Source: Alistipes provencensis (lineage in GTDB: Bacteria > Bacteroidota > Bacteroidia > Bacteroidales > Rikenellaceae). Taken from it: 64,000 bases of DNA. The stretch lies in contig NZ_LT559262.1 in the NCBI RefSeq assembly GCF_900083545.1, positions 1,588,397 to 1,652,396 on the forward strand. Direction: 5' to 3'. The position numbers and the translations under genes were made by a program. Shown piece by piece: positions 42,282 to 51,097 of this stretch; within the stretch, counting starts at the first letter, position 1; every line of letters starts with the position of its first letter. The notes under the pieces were generated by a model that saw only the letters and a program-made list of their open reading frames with translations, made no database searches and was not told the DNA's origin.

Positions 42282-45200
42282 ATGCATTCTTTTTTTAAAT
42301 TGCGGCCGGGACCAACTGTGGGATTGGTGTTTGTCGCACTCCTCACTGCATGGTTGTGCTTGGCTACCCAAACTACTGTTTACGCCCGGACCGGCGTTCG
42401 TAAGACGGAGGTCAAAGGCCGTGTTACCGATGAGGCGGGTACTCCGCTGGTCGGGGTCACCGTCGTGGAACGGGGTACTCCGAACGGTACGGCGACGCTC
42501 TCCGACGGACGGTTTTCGATAATGGTCACGACCGGAGGAATCCTCGATTTCTCCTACCTCGGCTATGCCTCGCAGCAGATCGAGCCGGGCACCCGTACCG
42601 CGTTGGAGGTGGTGCTGAAGGAGGATGTGAAGGCCATCGCGGAAGTGATCGTGACGGCCCTCGGCCTCGAGCGCAACTATGCCGACCTGACCTATGCCGC
42701 CGACAAGATCAAAGGTACGGAACTGTCGGCCGTCAAATCCCCCAACATGATTCTGGCGCTGGCCGGCAAGTCGGCCGGCGTGCAGGTCAACGCGAGCTCC
42801 TCGGGAGCGGGCGCTTCGGCCAAGGTGAGCATCCGCGGCGTCCGTTCGGTGGCCAGCGACAACCAGCCGCTGTATGTCGTCGACGGCATGCCGATGCTGA
42901 ACTCCTCGCCCGAGCAGTCCTATTCGGCCATCGGCGGCATCGCCGACGCCGGCAACCGCGACGGCGGCGACGGCATTTCGAACCTCAATGCCGAGGATAT
43001 TGAGAGCGTGTCGATCCTCAAGGGAGCCCCTGCGGCCGCGCTGTACGGCAGTCAGGCCGCCAACGGCGTCATCCTGATTACGACCAAGCGCGGCAGCGCC
43101 GAGAAGCAGCAGGTGACTTTCTCGTCGAACCTGACTTTCCAGCGTCCTTTCTGCCTGCCCGAATTCCAGAATCGCTACGGCGTGAGCGGTGGGGTCGAGA
43201 GCTGGGGCGCCCGGGGCGGCGTGACGGCATACGACAACGCCGGGGAGTTCTTCCGGACGGGCGTAACGGCGGTCAACGGCGTCTCGGTCTCCACGGGGTC
43301 GGAGTCGATCCAGAGCTATTTTTCCTACGCCAATACCGCCGAGCGGGGCATCACCGGAAAGAACCGGCTGATGCGCCACAACTTCAACCTGCGCGCCACG
43401 TCGGACATTCTCCGCAAGCGGGTGAAACTCGACGGCAACGTCAATTTCATGCGCCAGACGGTGAACGACAAACCCGTGCCGGGCGGTTTCTACATGAATC
43501 CGCTGGTGGGGCTGTACCGCTTTCCGCGCGGCGTGGACATCACCCCTTACCGCGAGGGTTTTGAGGTCTACGACCCCGACCGGAAACTCTCCGTGCAGAA
43601 CTGGATCGCCCCGAGCGACGATTTCGAGCAGAATCCCTACTGGATCGTCAACCGCATCCGCAGCAAGAGCCTGCGCAACCGCGTCATGGCTTCGCTGTCG
43701 GCGGACTGGCGGGTGACCGGGTGGCTGCATATCAAGGCCCGCGCCAACGTCGACCATTTCAGCGACAAGGTGCGCCAGAAGTTCTGGGCTTCGACGGCGC
43801 CCGCGCTGGCCGGAGCCAACGGGCGTTATGTGGAGAGCAGTTTCGCGGAGACGCTTTTCAACGGCGAGGTGCTGGCTCTGTTCGACAAAAGCCTCTCCGA
43901 CGACTGGAAATTCAGCGCGACGCTCGGTACGGGGCTCAACGACCGCACGGTCAATTCGCTGCGGATCGACTCGAAAACCGCGTCGCTCTACTATCCCAAC
44001 ATCTTCAACGTCGCCAACATCGTCATGAACAGTTCGGCGTATATCGACGAGCAGATCGACGCCCGGCGCCAGATTCAGTCGCTGTTCGCAACGGCCTCGT
44101 TCAAGTATGCCGAGAGCCTCAATTTCGAGGTCACGGGGCGTAACGACTGGGCTTCGACGCTGGCCTACACCGACCACGAGAACAGCGGGTTCTTCTACTA
44201 TTCGGTCGGGGCGTCGTGGGTGATCGGCAAGCTATTCAAACTGCCCGAGTGGGTCTCGATGGGCAAGGTGCGTCTGACTTGGAGCCGGGTGGGCAACGAC
44301 ATCCCGATGTTCATCACCAACCCCAAGGCGCACATCTCGGCCGGCGGAGGCGTCAGCGCCGCCGATGCGGCTCCCGGGACGAACCTCAAACCCGAGATGA
44401 CCAATGCCCTCGAGGCGGGTGTCGAGTGGCGTTTCTTCGGCGACCGGCTGAACGTCAACGCCACCTATTACAAAACCAATACTCACAACCAGTTCTTCAA
44501 ACTCCCGGCCCTTTCGGGCGAGGCTTATGCCTTCCGCTACGAGAATGCCGGAAACATCGAGAACGAGGGTATCGAGATCGCGCTGAGCGCCTATCCGGTC
44601 TATGGGAAGCAGGTCACATGGTATACGGGCGCGAATTTTTCGCACAACCGCAATCGGGTGGTCCGCCTCCACGACGAGTTGCGCGAGTACGTCTACGGGC
44701 CTTCGAGCTTCTCGTCATCCTACGCCATGAAGCTCGTCGAGGGCGGTTCGATCGGTGACATCTACGGCCGGGCTTTCGACCGCGACGAACAGGGGCGGAT
44801 CATCTACGAGACCGAGGGCGACTACGCGGGGCTTCCCCGCACCGTCGGCGACGGAAACACCGTGAAGGTCGGCAACGCCAATCCCCGCTTCTCGCTGTCG
44901 TGGAGCAACACGGTCTCCTACAAGGGGCTGTCGCTGTCGCTGCTGGTGGACTGCCGCTACGGGGGACGGCTGCTGTCGCAGACGATGGCCGACTTGGATT
45001 CCTACGGCGTCACGAAGGCGACGGCCGATGCCCGCGACCGCGGTTATGTGACGCTCGAAGGGCGGCGGATCGAGGACGTGAAGGGATTCTACAAACTGGT
45101 CGGAGGACGCGCCGGCGTGACGGAATATTACATGTACGACGCGACGAACATCCGCCTGCGGGAGATGTCGCTCTCCTATGCGCTGCCCAGACAACTGGTG

Positions 45201-45386
45201 CGGCGCACACGGGTGTTCAGCGCCGTGAGCGTGTCGCTGGTGGCCCGCAACCTCTTCTTTATCTACAACGCGTCGCCGTTCGACCCCGACCTCGTGCTCT
45301 CGACGGGCAACGACAATCAGGGTATCGACGTCTACGGCATGCCGACCGTGCGGAGTGTCGGATTTAACATCAAATTGGAATTCTGA
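42282..45386 (+). CDS. SusC/RagA-family TonB-dependent transporter
   Basis: A 1034-residue outer-membrane transporter. A signal segment (LVFVALLTAWLCLATQTTVY) is followed by the carboxypeptidase-D-like domain (VKGRVTDEAGTPLVGVTVVE), a plug with VSIRGVRSVASDNQPLYVVD and NAEDIESVSILKGAPAAALYG, and a barrel ending in VGFNIKLEF. The ATG at 42282 is taken as start rather than the in-frame GTG four codons earlier. It pairs with the SusD-like gene that follows at four bases. Together they probably import products of the pectin-active enzymes encoded on the other strand, though the link is by position only. Confidence 0.94.
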   Translation: MHSFFKLRPGPTVGLVFVALLTAWLCLATQTTVYARTGVRKTEVKGRVTDEAGTPLVGVTVVERGTPNGTATLSDGRFSIMVTTGGILDFSYLGYASQQIEPGTRTALEVVLKEDVKAIAEVIVTALGLERNYADLTYAADKIKGTELSAVKSPNMILALAGKSAGVQVNASSSGAGASAKVSIRGVRSVASDNQPLYVVDGMPMLNSSPEQSYSAIGGIADAGNRDGGDGISNLNAEDIESVSILKGAPAAALYGSQAANGVILITTKRGSAEKQQVTFSSNLTFQRPFCLPEFQNRYGVSGGVESWGARGGVTAYDNAGEFFRTGVTAVNGVSVSTGSESIQSYFSYANTAERGITGKNRLMRHNFNLRATSDILRKRVKLDGNVNFMRQTVNDKPVPGGFYMNPLVGLYRFPRGVDITPYREGFEVYDPDRKLSVQNWIAPSDDFEQNPYWIVNRIRSKSLRNRVMASLSADWRVTGWLHIKARANVDHFSDKVRQKFWASTAPALAGANGRYVESSFAETLFNGEVLALFDKSLSDDWKFSATLGTGLNDRTVNSLRIDSKTASLYYPNIFNVANIVMNSSAYIDEQIDARRQIQSLFATASFKYAESLNFEVTGRNDWASTLAYTDHENSGFFYYSVGASWVIGKLFKLPEWVSMGKVRLTWSRVGNDIPMFITNPKAHISAGGGVSAADAAPGTNLKPEMTNALEAGVEWRFFGDRLNVNATYYKTNTHNQFFKLPALSGEAYAFRYENAGNIENEGIEIALSAYPVYGKQVTWYTGANFSHNRNRVVRLHDELREYVYGPSSFSSSYAMKLVEGGSIGDIYGRAFDRDEQGRIIYETEGDYAGLPRTVGDGNTVKVGNANPRFSLSWSNTVSYKGLSLSLLVDCRYGGRLLSQTMADLDSYGVTKATADARDRGYVTLEGRRIEDVKGFYKLVGGRAGVTEYYMYDATNIRLREMSLSYALPRQLVRRTRVFSAVSVSLVARNLFFIYNASPFDPDLVLSTGNDNQGIDVYGMPTVRSVGFNIKLEF

Positions 45387-45390
45387 GGAT

Positions 45391-47022
45391 ATGAAACGCT
45401 GGCATACATACATTTTCGCCGGATGCTGTGCGCTTTGCCTCGGGGCATGCACGGGTAATTTCCGGGATATCAACGACGACCAGTCGGGCACGACCGACAA
45501 GGAGCTCGAAGCCGACAACAACGGTCTGGGCTACCGGCTGAAGATCGTCCAGCAGGGTATCTATTTCAACTACGACTACGGCAAGGGCAAGAACTGGCCT
45601 TTCCAGCTCACGCAGAACCTCAATGCGGATATGTTTTCGGGCTACATGCACGATCCCAAGCCGCTGCAGGGCGGGAGCCACAATTCGGATTACAACCTTC
45701 AGGACGGCTGGAACAGCGCCATGTGGCAGTTCACCTACTCCTACATCATGCCCGAGATCTACCGGCTGGAACAGACGGCCGAAGAGCTGATGCCGCCGTT
45801 CTATGCCATTACGAAGATTCTGAAAGTCATGGTCATGCACCGCGTGAGCGATTTTTACGGGCCGGTGATCTACTCCCATTTCGGGACCCACGGCGTCGAA
45901 TATGTGCCCGACAGTCAGGAGGAAGCCTACGGGCACTTCTTCGCCGATCTGGACGAGGCTGTGGAAATCCTTTCGGATTATGTCGGGGAGCATCCCGAGG
46001 CCAACGAGTTCGCGCAGTTCGACCTGCTGCTCGACGGCAGTTACACGTCGTGGCTGCGTTTCGCCAACTCGCTGCGCGTGCGGCTGGCCGTGCGTATCGC
46101 TTCCGTGGCCCCGGAGCAGGCTGCCGAGGAGTTTCGGAAGGGGGTGAACGCACCCCACGGCGTGATCGAGTCGAATGTGGGAAATGTCGCCGTAGACGCT
46201 TCGGGCGTCTTCCTGAACCCGCTGGGGGCGATCAACCGCAGTTGGAACGAGGCGGTCATGAACGCCTCGATGGAGTCGATCCTCAAGGGATTCGGGGACC
46301 CGCGCATCGAAAAGTTCTTCGAGCCCTGCCGCAACGATCTGACCGTTACGGAAGAGGGCGGAGGCACCGCGGCGATCGCACTCAAGGGGGAGTTCCACGG
46401 AATCCGGCAGGGAACGGCCTTCTCGCATAACTATTATGCGGCGTTTTCGCGCCTGACGATCGAACAGACGACCGATGCCGTCCTGATGACGGCCGCCGAG
46501 GTCTGGTTCCTGCGCGCCGAAGCAGCCCTGCGGGGCTGGACCGACGAGAACCCGGAGTTCTGTTACGAGCAGGGTGTGGGCCTGTCGTTCACCCAATGGC
46601 AGGCGACGGGACTCGAACGTTATCTGCAAAGCGATGCGACGGCGGCGGACTACCACGACCCCGTCGATCCGCAGAACGACATCGCCGCCCAGTGCCGGGT
46701 GACGCCCCGCTGGGAAGAGGGGGATTCGAACGAGCTGAAACTCGAGCGGATCATCACCCAGAAATGGATCGCCATGTATCCCGAGGGATGCGAGGCGTGG
46801 GCTGAACAACGCCGCACGGGTTATCCGCGGCTGTTTCCGGTGCGCTTCAACCACAGCAAGGGGCAGAGTATCGACACCGAGACGATGATCCGGCGGCTGC
46901 CTTTCCCGGCGACGATGGCCACCTCCGACCCCGAGCAGTACGAGACATTGATCGACGCACTGAACGGCGCGGACCACGGGGGCACCCGTCTGTGGTGGGA
47001 TACCGGGAAGAATTTCCGGTAG
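45391..47022 (+). CDS. SusD/RagB-family lipoprotein
   Basis: A 543-residue surface lipoprotein (signal MKRWHTYIFAGCCALCLGAC). The body is of the SusD_2-type: YKLxxD-like NLQDGWNSAMWQFTYSYIMP, AITKILKVMVMHRVSDFYGP, and a C-terminal LERIITQKWIAMYPEGCEAW with YPRLFPV. It forms the glycan-binding lid for the SusC protein encoded four bases upstream. The operon ends here; the next gene, tag, is convergent and only nine bases away. Confidence 0.92.
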   Translation: MKRWHTYIFAGCCALCLGACTGNFRDINDDQSGTTDKELEADNNGLGYRLKIVQQGIYFNYDYGKGKNWPFQLTQNLNADMFSGYMHDPKPLQGGSHNSDYNLQDGWNSAMWQFTYSYIMPEIYRLEQTAEELMPPFYAITKILKVMVMHRVSDFYGPVIYSHFGTHGVEYVPDSQEEAYGHFFADLDEAVEILSDYVGEHPEANEFAQFDLLLDGSYTSWLRFANSLRVRLAVRIASVAPEQAAEEFRKGVNAPHGVIESNVGNVAVDASGVFLNPLGAINRSWNEAVMNASMESILKGFGDPRIEKFFEPCRNDLTVTEEGGGTAAIALKGEFHGIRQGTAFSHNYYAAFSRLTIEQTTDAVLMTAAEVWFLRAEAALRGWTDENPEFCYEQGVGLSFTQWQATGLERYLQSDATAADYHDPVDPQNDIAAQCRVTPRWEEGDSNELKLERIITQKWIAMYPEGCEAWAEQRRTGYPRLFPVRFNHSKGQSIDTETMIRRLPFPATMATSDPEQYETLIDALNGADHGGTRLWWDTGKNFR

Positions 47023-47031
47023 GCGGTCCGA

Positions 47032-47619
47032 TTACCGCTGTTCTGCGCCGTCGTTCCGGCACATGCAGCCGGTCAGGTGATCGTTGACGAACCCCGCAGC
47101 CTGCAGGTGGGCGTAACAGATCGTGGAGCCGAAAAATTTGAATCCCCGCTTTTTCATGTCCCGGCTCATGGCGTCGGATTCGGGCGACGATACCGGGATT
47201 TCGCTCAGCGACCGGAAGGTGTTGACAATCGGTTTCCGGTCGGGAAAGAACGACAGGGTATAATTGTAAAAACTGCCGAACTCCTTTTGCAGGTCGAGGA
47301 ACAGCCGGGCATTCGAGATCGTCGATTTGATTTTCAGCCGGTTCTTCACGATGCCCTCTGCCTGCATCAGCCGTTCGATATCCTCGTCGGTCATCCGGGC
47401 CACCCGTTCGGCATCGAAATCACAAAAAGCCTTGCGGTATCCTTCGCGCTTTCTGAGAATGGTTATCCAGCTCAGTCCAGCCTGAGCGCTCTCCAGCACA
47501 AGAAATTCGAACAGCGTCTTGTCGTCGGTCACCAGTCTTCCCCACTCCTCGTCGTGGTATTTCACATACAGCTCGTCGGTTCCGCACCAGCCGCAGCGTC
47601 CGTTTATCATGTCCTGCAT
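47032..47619 (-). CDS. tag: DNA-3-methyladenine glycosylase I
   Basis: Removes 3-methyladenine from alkylated DNA to start base-excision repair. The 195-residue protein has the family start RCGWCGTDELYVKYHDEEWG, the helix-hairpin-helix region with QAGLSWITILRKREGYR, VKNRLKIKSTISNAR, and the conserved end KKRGFKFFGSTICYAHLQAA with NDHLTGC. Cysteine and histidine ligands of the zinc snap (C and H near the start, H and C near the end) are all present. The start could also be the Met three codons later. It lies alone between the SusC/D operon and the enzyme block. Confidence 0.95.
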   Translation of the reverse strand: MQDMINGRCGWCGTDELYVKYHDEEWGRLVTDDKTLFEFLVLESAQAGLSWITILRKREGYRKAFCDFDAERVARMTDEDIERLMQAEGIVKNRLKIKSTISNARLFLDLQKEFGSFYNYTLSFFPDRKPIVNTFRSLSEIPVSSPESDAMSRDMKKRGFKFFGSTICYAHLQAAGFVNDHLTGCMCRNDGAEQR

Positions 47620-47897
47620 CGTCGTAGTTGTTAGTATGGAGTAAAGATAGCGGATTCACGGCGTCGCACCAAATTTCAGCGCCCCGACTTGGGCACAGTC
47701 CATAAAAAGTCTCCGGATTCATGATTCCCTTTGCGGCCGCCACGCATCGGAGCGATCCACAAAGTGCGCAAAGTACACATGGGCGTGAAGATTCCGGAGT
47801 GCAAAATTAACCCGTTCCGCGCAGAATGCAAAATCTCTGGCGGACGGGTTTATTTTATAGCGTATCTTCCGGAATAGATACTGTATGTGTCCGATCT

Positions 47898-49610
47898 TTA
47901 TTTTCTCTTTTGCAATTTGTCCATTTCCAGAGCGGCGAACAGGAGCGGCAGCAGTCCGTGCGTATCGCTGCGGATGAAGGGAATGCGTTCGTAGTCCGCG
48001 GGATCGGTACTGAAATTGGTGCCGCCTTTCACGCCGTTGAAATCGTCCTCTTCGCTGACAAAGGTCGTCAGTGCCTGCCAAGCACGGCGGAGCGGTTCTT
48101 CGACTTGTTTGCGCGGAAGCCATCCGCGGTTGATGCCGCGGGCGAGGCAGTAGGTGAAGATCGCGGCACCGGAGGATTCGCGGGCGGAATCCTCCCGGTC
48201 GAGGATGTTGCGCCAATAACCCTCCGTATCCTGATGACGCAGCACTCCTTCGATGTGGGCCCGGTAGATGGCCAGTATCCGTTTGTAATTCCGGTCGCTG
48301 CGGGGAAGCGCGTCGAGCACCTCGCAGGTTGCCCACAGGGCCCAGCCGTTGCCGCGCGACCAGTGCGGAACGCGGATGTCGGGATGAGAGGGGTAGCAGG
48401 CCTGCCGGTAGAGCCCTGCGTCGGCATCGAACAGCAGGCGGTTAAAGCCGATGAGCTGGTCGGCGGCGTCGTGCAGGAGGCTTTCGTCATCCGTCAGGCG
48501 GTAACCGTAGATCAGATAAGGCAGTCCCATGAACATGTCGTCGGCCCAGACCGAGGGATAGGGGGTGTATTCCCGGGCGAAGACGCCTTCGGTGCGGAAC
48601 TGTTCGTGGCACAGGTAGTCCAGCACCCGTTCCGCCTGCCGGCGGTAGCTCTCGGGAGGATCGGGGCTCTCGACGCAGCGGGTGATATAAGGCATGGCCG
48701 GGGCCGATACATAGTCGAGCATCGGACGTCCTGCGGTGCCGAAGTTGAACGACCGGACGGCGTGCAGCCGTTGTGTCTGGTGTTCGGCCAGCGGGAAGGT
48801 TTCGAGCGAGAAATCGCACCATGCGTCGGCATAGGCTGCGTATTTCGGATCGCCGCAGGCGGCGGAGAGTCGTTGCAGGGCCCAAGCGAAGCATCCCACA
48901 TGGTAATACCATTCGAAGAAACGTCCGTTGGCGGCCGGTGCCGAAACGATATCGACGGGCGGGATATTCCACGCGACGGTGCGGTCGCAGTCCCGGTAAG
49001 GCGTGTGGAAAAGCAGGGTGCTGTCCGGGGCGAGCGGTGTCGCAAGATCGCCTTCAAACGTTCCGAGCACCAGCCAGCGGGCCTCTTTGAGTTTCGGGGC
49101 GTAGGTTTCGAGTGTGCAGAAAATCTTGCGTCCCCGTTCGGCATAGCGCGAGAAGTTGCGCGACTGCATCAGGAAAAGGTGTTCGCCGCCGTGGTATTCG
49201 GTCTTGACGAGCAGTTTGTGCGGCCCGGCCGTCAGGCGCAGGCGGAACGATTCCGGAAGGCGGTAGTCCTTCTCGCCGAACTTCACGGCGAAGGGGTGCG
49301 GCAGGGTGCGTTCGTAGACCACCGAGTCGTCGATCGTGATCCGCACGGGACCCGTGCATCCCAGTTCGAAGAGCTCTTCGGTGTCGCCTTCGCACCGGAG
49401 CGTCGTCAGGGCGTAGGCCACGCCCGGGCGATCCATGCAGCGGCCGAAATCGACGCAGCCGAAGTCGGAAGAGGCGCCTTGGAGTTTGTATTCCAGTTCG
49501 AACCGGGTGTTGTCGACCACCTTGTCGGCGACGCGGCGGGCCAGTTCGAGCGGTTCGGCGGCATGGGTCAGGGCCGGGATGAGCAGGGTGATGAGCAGCA
49601 GAGGTTTCAT
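47898..49610 (-). CDS. GH105/GH88-type unsaturated glycuronyl hydrolase
   Basis: A 570-residue secreted enzyme (signal MKPLLLITLLIPALTHA). An N-terminal beta region of about 190 residues is followed by an alpha/alpha six-barrel with the GH105 landmarks SVWADDMFMGLPYLIYGYR, HWSRGNGWALWATCEVLDAL and EDSARESSGAAIFTYCLARG. These enzymes remove the unsaturated uronic acid left at the end of pectin oligomers by lyases, typically from rhamnogalacturonan. The Asp of the WADDM motif is the expected catalytic residue. The start was set at the signal peptide Met. It is the last gene of the minus-strand block. Confidence 0.87.
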   Translation of the reverse strand: MKPLLLITLLIPALTHAAEPLELARRVADKVVDNTRFELEYKLQGASSDFGCVDFGRCMDRPGVAYALTTLRCEGDTEELFELGCTGPVRITIDDSVVYERTLPHPFAVKFGEKDYRLPESFRLRLTAGPHKLLVKTEYHGGEHLFLMQSRNFSRYAERGRKIFCTLETYAPKLKEARWLVLGTFEGDLATPLAPDSTLLFHTPYRDCDRTVAWNIPPVDIVSAPAANGRFFEWYYHVGCFAWALQRLSAACGDPKYAAYADAWCDFSLETFPLAEHQTQRLHAVRSFNFGTAGRPMLDYVSAPAMPYITRCVESPDPPESYRRQAERVLDYLCHEQFRTEGVFAREYTPYPSVWADDMFMGLPYLIYGYRLTDDESLLHDAADQLIGFNRLLFDADAGLYRQACYPSHPDIRVPHWSRGNGWALWATCEVLDALPRSDRNYKRILAIYRAHIEGVLRHQDTEGYWRNILDREDSARESSGAAIFTYCLARGINRGWLPRKQVEEPLRRAWQALTTFVSEEDDFNGVKGGTNFSTDPADYERIPFIRSDTHGLLPLLFAALEMDKLQKRK

Positions 49611-49614
49611 GACG

Positions 49615-51015
49615 TCAGAAATTGAGTACGGGATAACGGTGTCCGTAACCTGCGGACGACAGGCGGACGTTGTCGCGGTAGACGTCGGTGTCGAACCGGG
49701 CCTGCTGGGTCTGGTTTTCGCGGGCATTGCGGTCGGTCCAGAAGACGATGCGGCCGTCGGGATGGGCTACGACGACCTGTTCGCCCGCCAGCGGCAGCAC
49801 CTTTTTCGCGGCGACGAGGGTACCTTTGCCGGTTTTCAGCACGACACGCCCCGTGCGGTCGTACAGAGCTCCGTCCGTGAAGAGTTCGTGGATGCCGTCG
49901 CCGTTGAAATCGACGACCGTGCCTTTGATCGGAAAGTCGATTTTCACTTCCTCGCCCGTGCGGGCGTCGTAGGTCTTGGCGACGCACCCTTTGGGCGGGA
50001 CGTCCTCACCTTTGAAGGGGTAGCGTCCGGCCATGGCGATCCGTTCGCCGCGGGGACCGAAATTGCCCACCCAGCCGTGATGGTAGTGCCCTTTGCGCTC
50101 GGCGATCGCCCAGAGCCGGCGTCCCGTCTGGTCGAACATCACGGCACGCGGCTGTTTGCCGTCATCGCCCTTTTCGCGCGTGGTGAAGAAGCACCACCGT
50201 TCCGATTCCGCGTTCCACCAAGGCTGCACCAGATCGGAATGTTCGTTCCAAGCGTCGCCGTCGAGGATGAAGAGCTGTTCGCCCGTGTCGAACGAGAAGC
50301 ACCGTTCGCCGTACATGAACTGCTCGCGGCCGTCGCGGCGGAGGTCGAAGATCGGGGTCGAGTGGCTGCCGCGCGCGCCGTGGCCGTCGTCGGGTATCTT
50401 GACCTTCCAGCGGCGGCTCATGTCGCCGTTCCACCCCTGCATCTGTATCTCCTTGTAGGTGCCCTGTACGGTCACCAGCACCGGACTGCCGTCGTCGGCG
50501 TGGCCGCCGATGAGCAGGAACCGCCATTTGTAGCTGTTGGCTTGGTTGTGGGCCGGGGCGGGCCACTGCCACGAGCCGGTCACACGGCCCGTGCGGGCGT
50601 CGGCGCGTTCGAGGCGGTATCCGTCGTAATCGAAGGGACGTTCACAAGTGTTGACGACGTAATAGATCTCGTCGCATCCGTCGCCGTCCATGTCCATCGG
50701 CAGCAGCGGCATGAACCACACGCCCGGAATGGTATGAGGCAGTTCGCGCCGCCATAATTCGCGGCCTGCGGCGTCGAAGACGGCGATCTTCGGCGTATCC
50801 TTCGGGAAGGTGAAACTGCCTTCATAGGGGTCGATGCTCTTCTCGGCGGAGAAGACCGTGACGAATCCCCGTTCGCCGTTTCCGAGGTCGAGCGGCGTCA
50901 GCCGGCATTGTTTGACGGGGGTGCCGAGGTCGAGGGTCAGAACCTCGCGGGGCGAGAATTCCCGGGCGGCGAGTGCTGCGGGGAGCAGCAGCAGGGTGTA
51001 CAGCAGTTTTTTCAT
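49615..51015 (-). CDS. Secreted beta-propeller protein resembling rhamnogalacturonan lyases
   Basis: A 466-residue exported protein (signal MKKLLYTLLLLPAALAA). It has repeated blade-like segments, with calcium-type loops PMDMDGDGCDEIYYV and VVDFNGDGIHELFTDG and strands such as GRRLWAIAERK and TGRVVLKTGKG. The end, YRDNVRLSSAGYGHRYPVLN, recalls the closing strand of family PL11 rhamnogalacturonan lyases. PL11 enzymes are longer (about 600 residues), so this is either a divergent lyase or a binding protein built on the same propeller. It sits four bases upstream of the GH105 gene, whose substrate is the lyase product. Confidence 0.6.
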   Translation of the reverse strand: MKKLLYTLLLLPAALAAREFSPREVLTLDLGTPVKQCRLTPLDLGNGERGFVTVFSAEKSIDPYEGSFTFPKDTPKIAVFDAAGRELWRRELPHTIPGVWFMPLLPMDMDGDGCDEIYYVVNTCERPFDYDGYRLERADARTGRVTGSWQWPAPAHNQANSYKWRFLLIGGHADDGSPVLVTVQGTYKEIQMQGWNGDMSRRWKVKIPDDGHGARGSHSTPIFDLRRDGREQFMYGERCFSFDTGEQLFILDGDAWNEHSDLVQPWWNAESERWCFFTTREKGDDGKQPRAVMFDQTGRRLWAIAERKGHYHHGWVGNFGPRGERIAMAGRYPFKGEDVPPKGCVAKTYDARTGEEVKIDFPIKGTVVDFNGDGIHELFTDGALYDRTGRVVLKTGKGTLVAAKKVLPLAGEQVVVAHPDGRIVFWTDRNARENQTQQARFDTDVYRDNVRLSSAGYGHRYPVLNF

Positions 51016-51097
51016 GGGTTGATCTTTAAAATCGGAGGGCCGGGTACCAGCCCGGCCCTCCACACAATAAAACCTAATCTATTATCGGTAACAACCG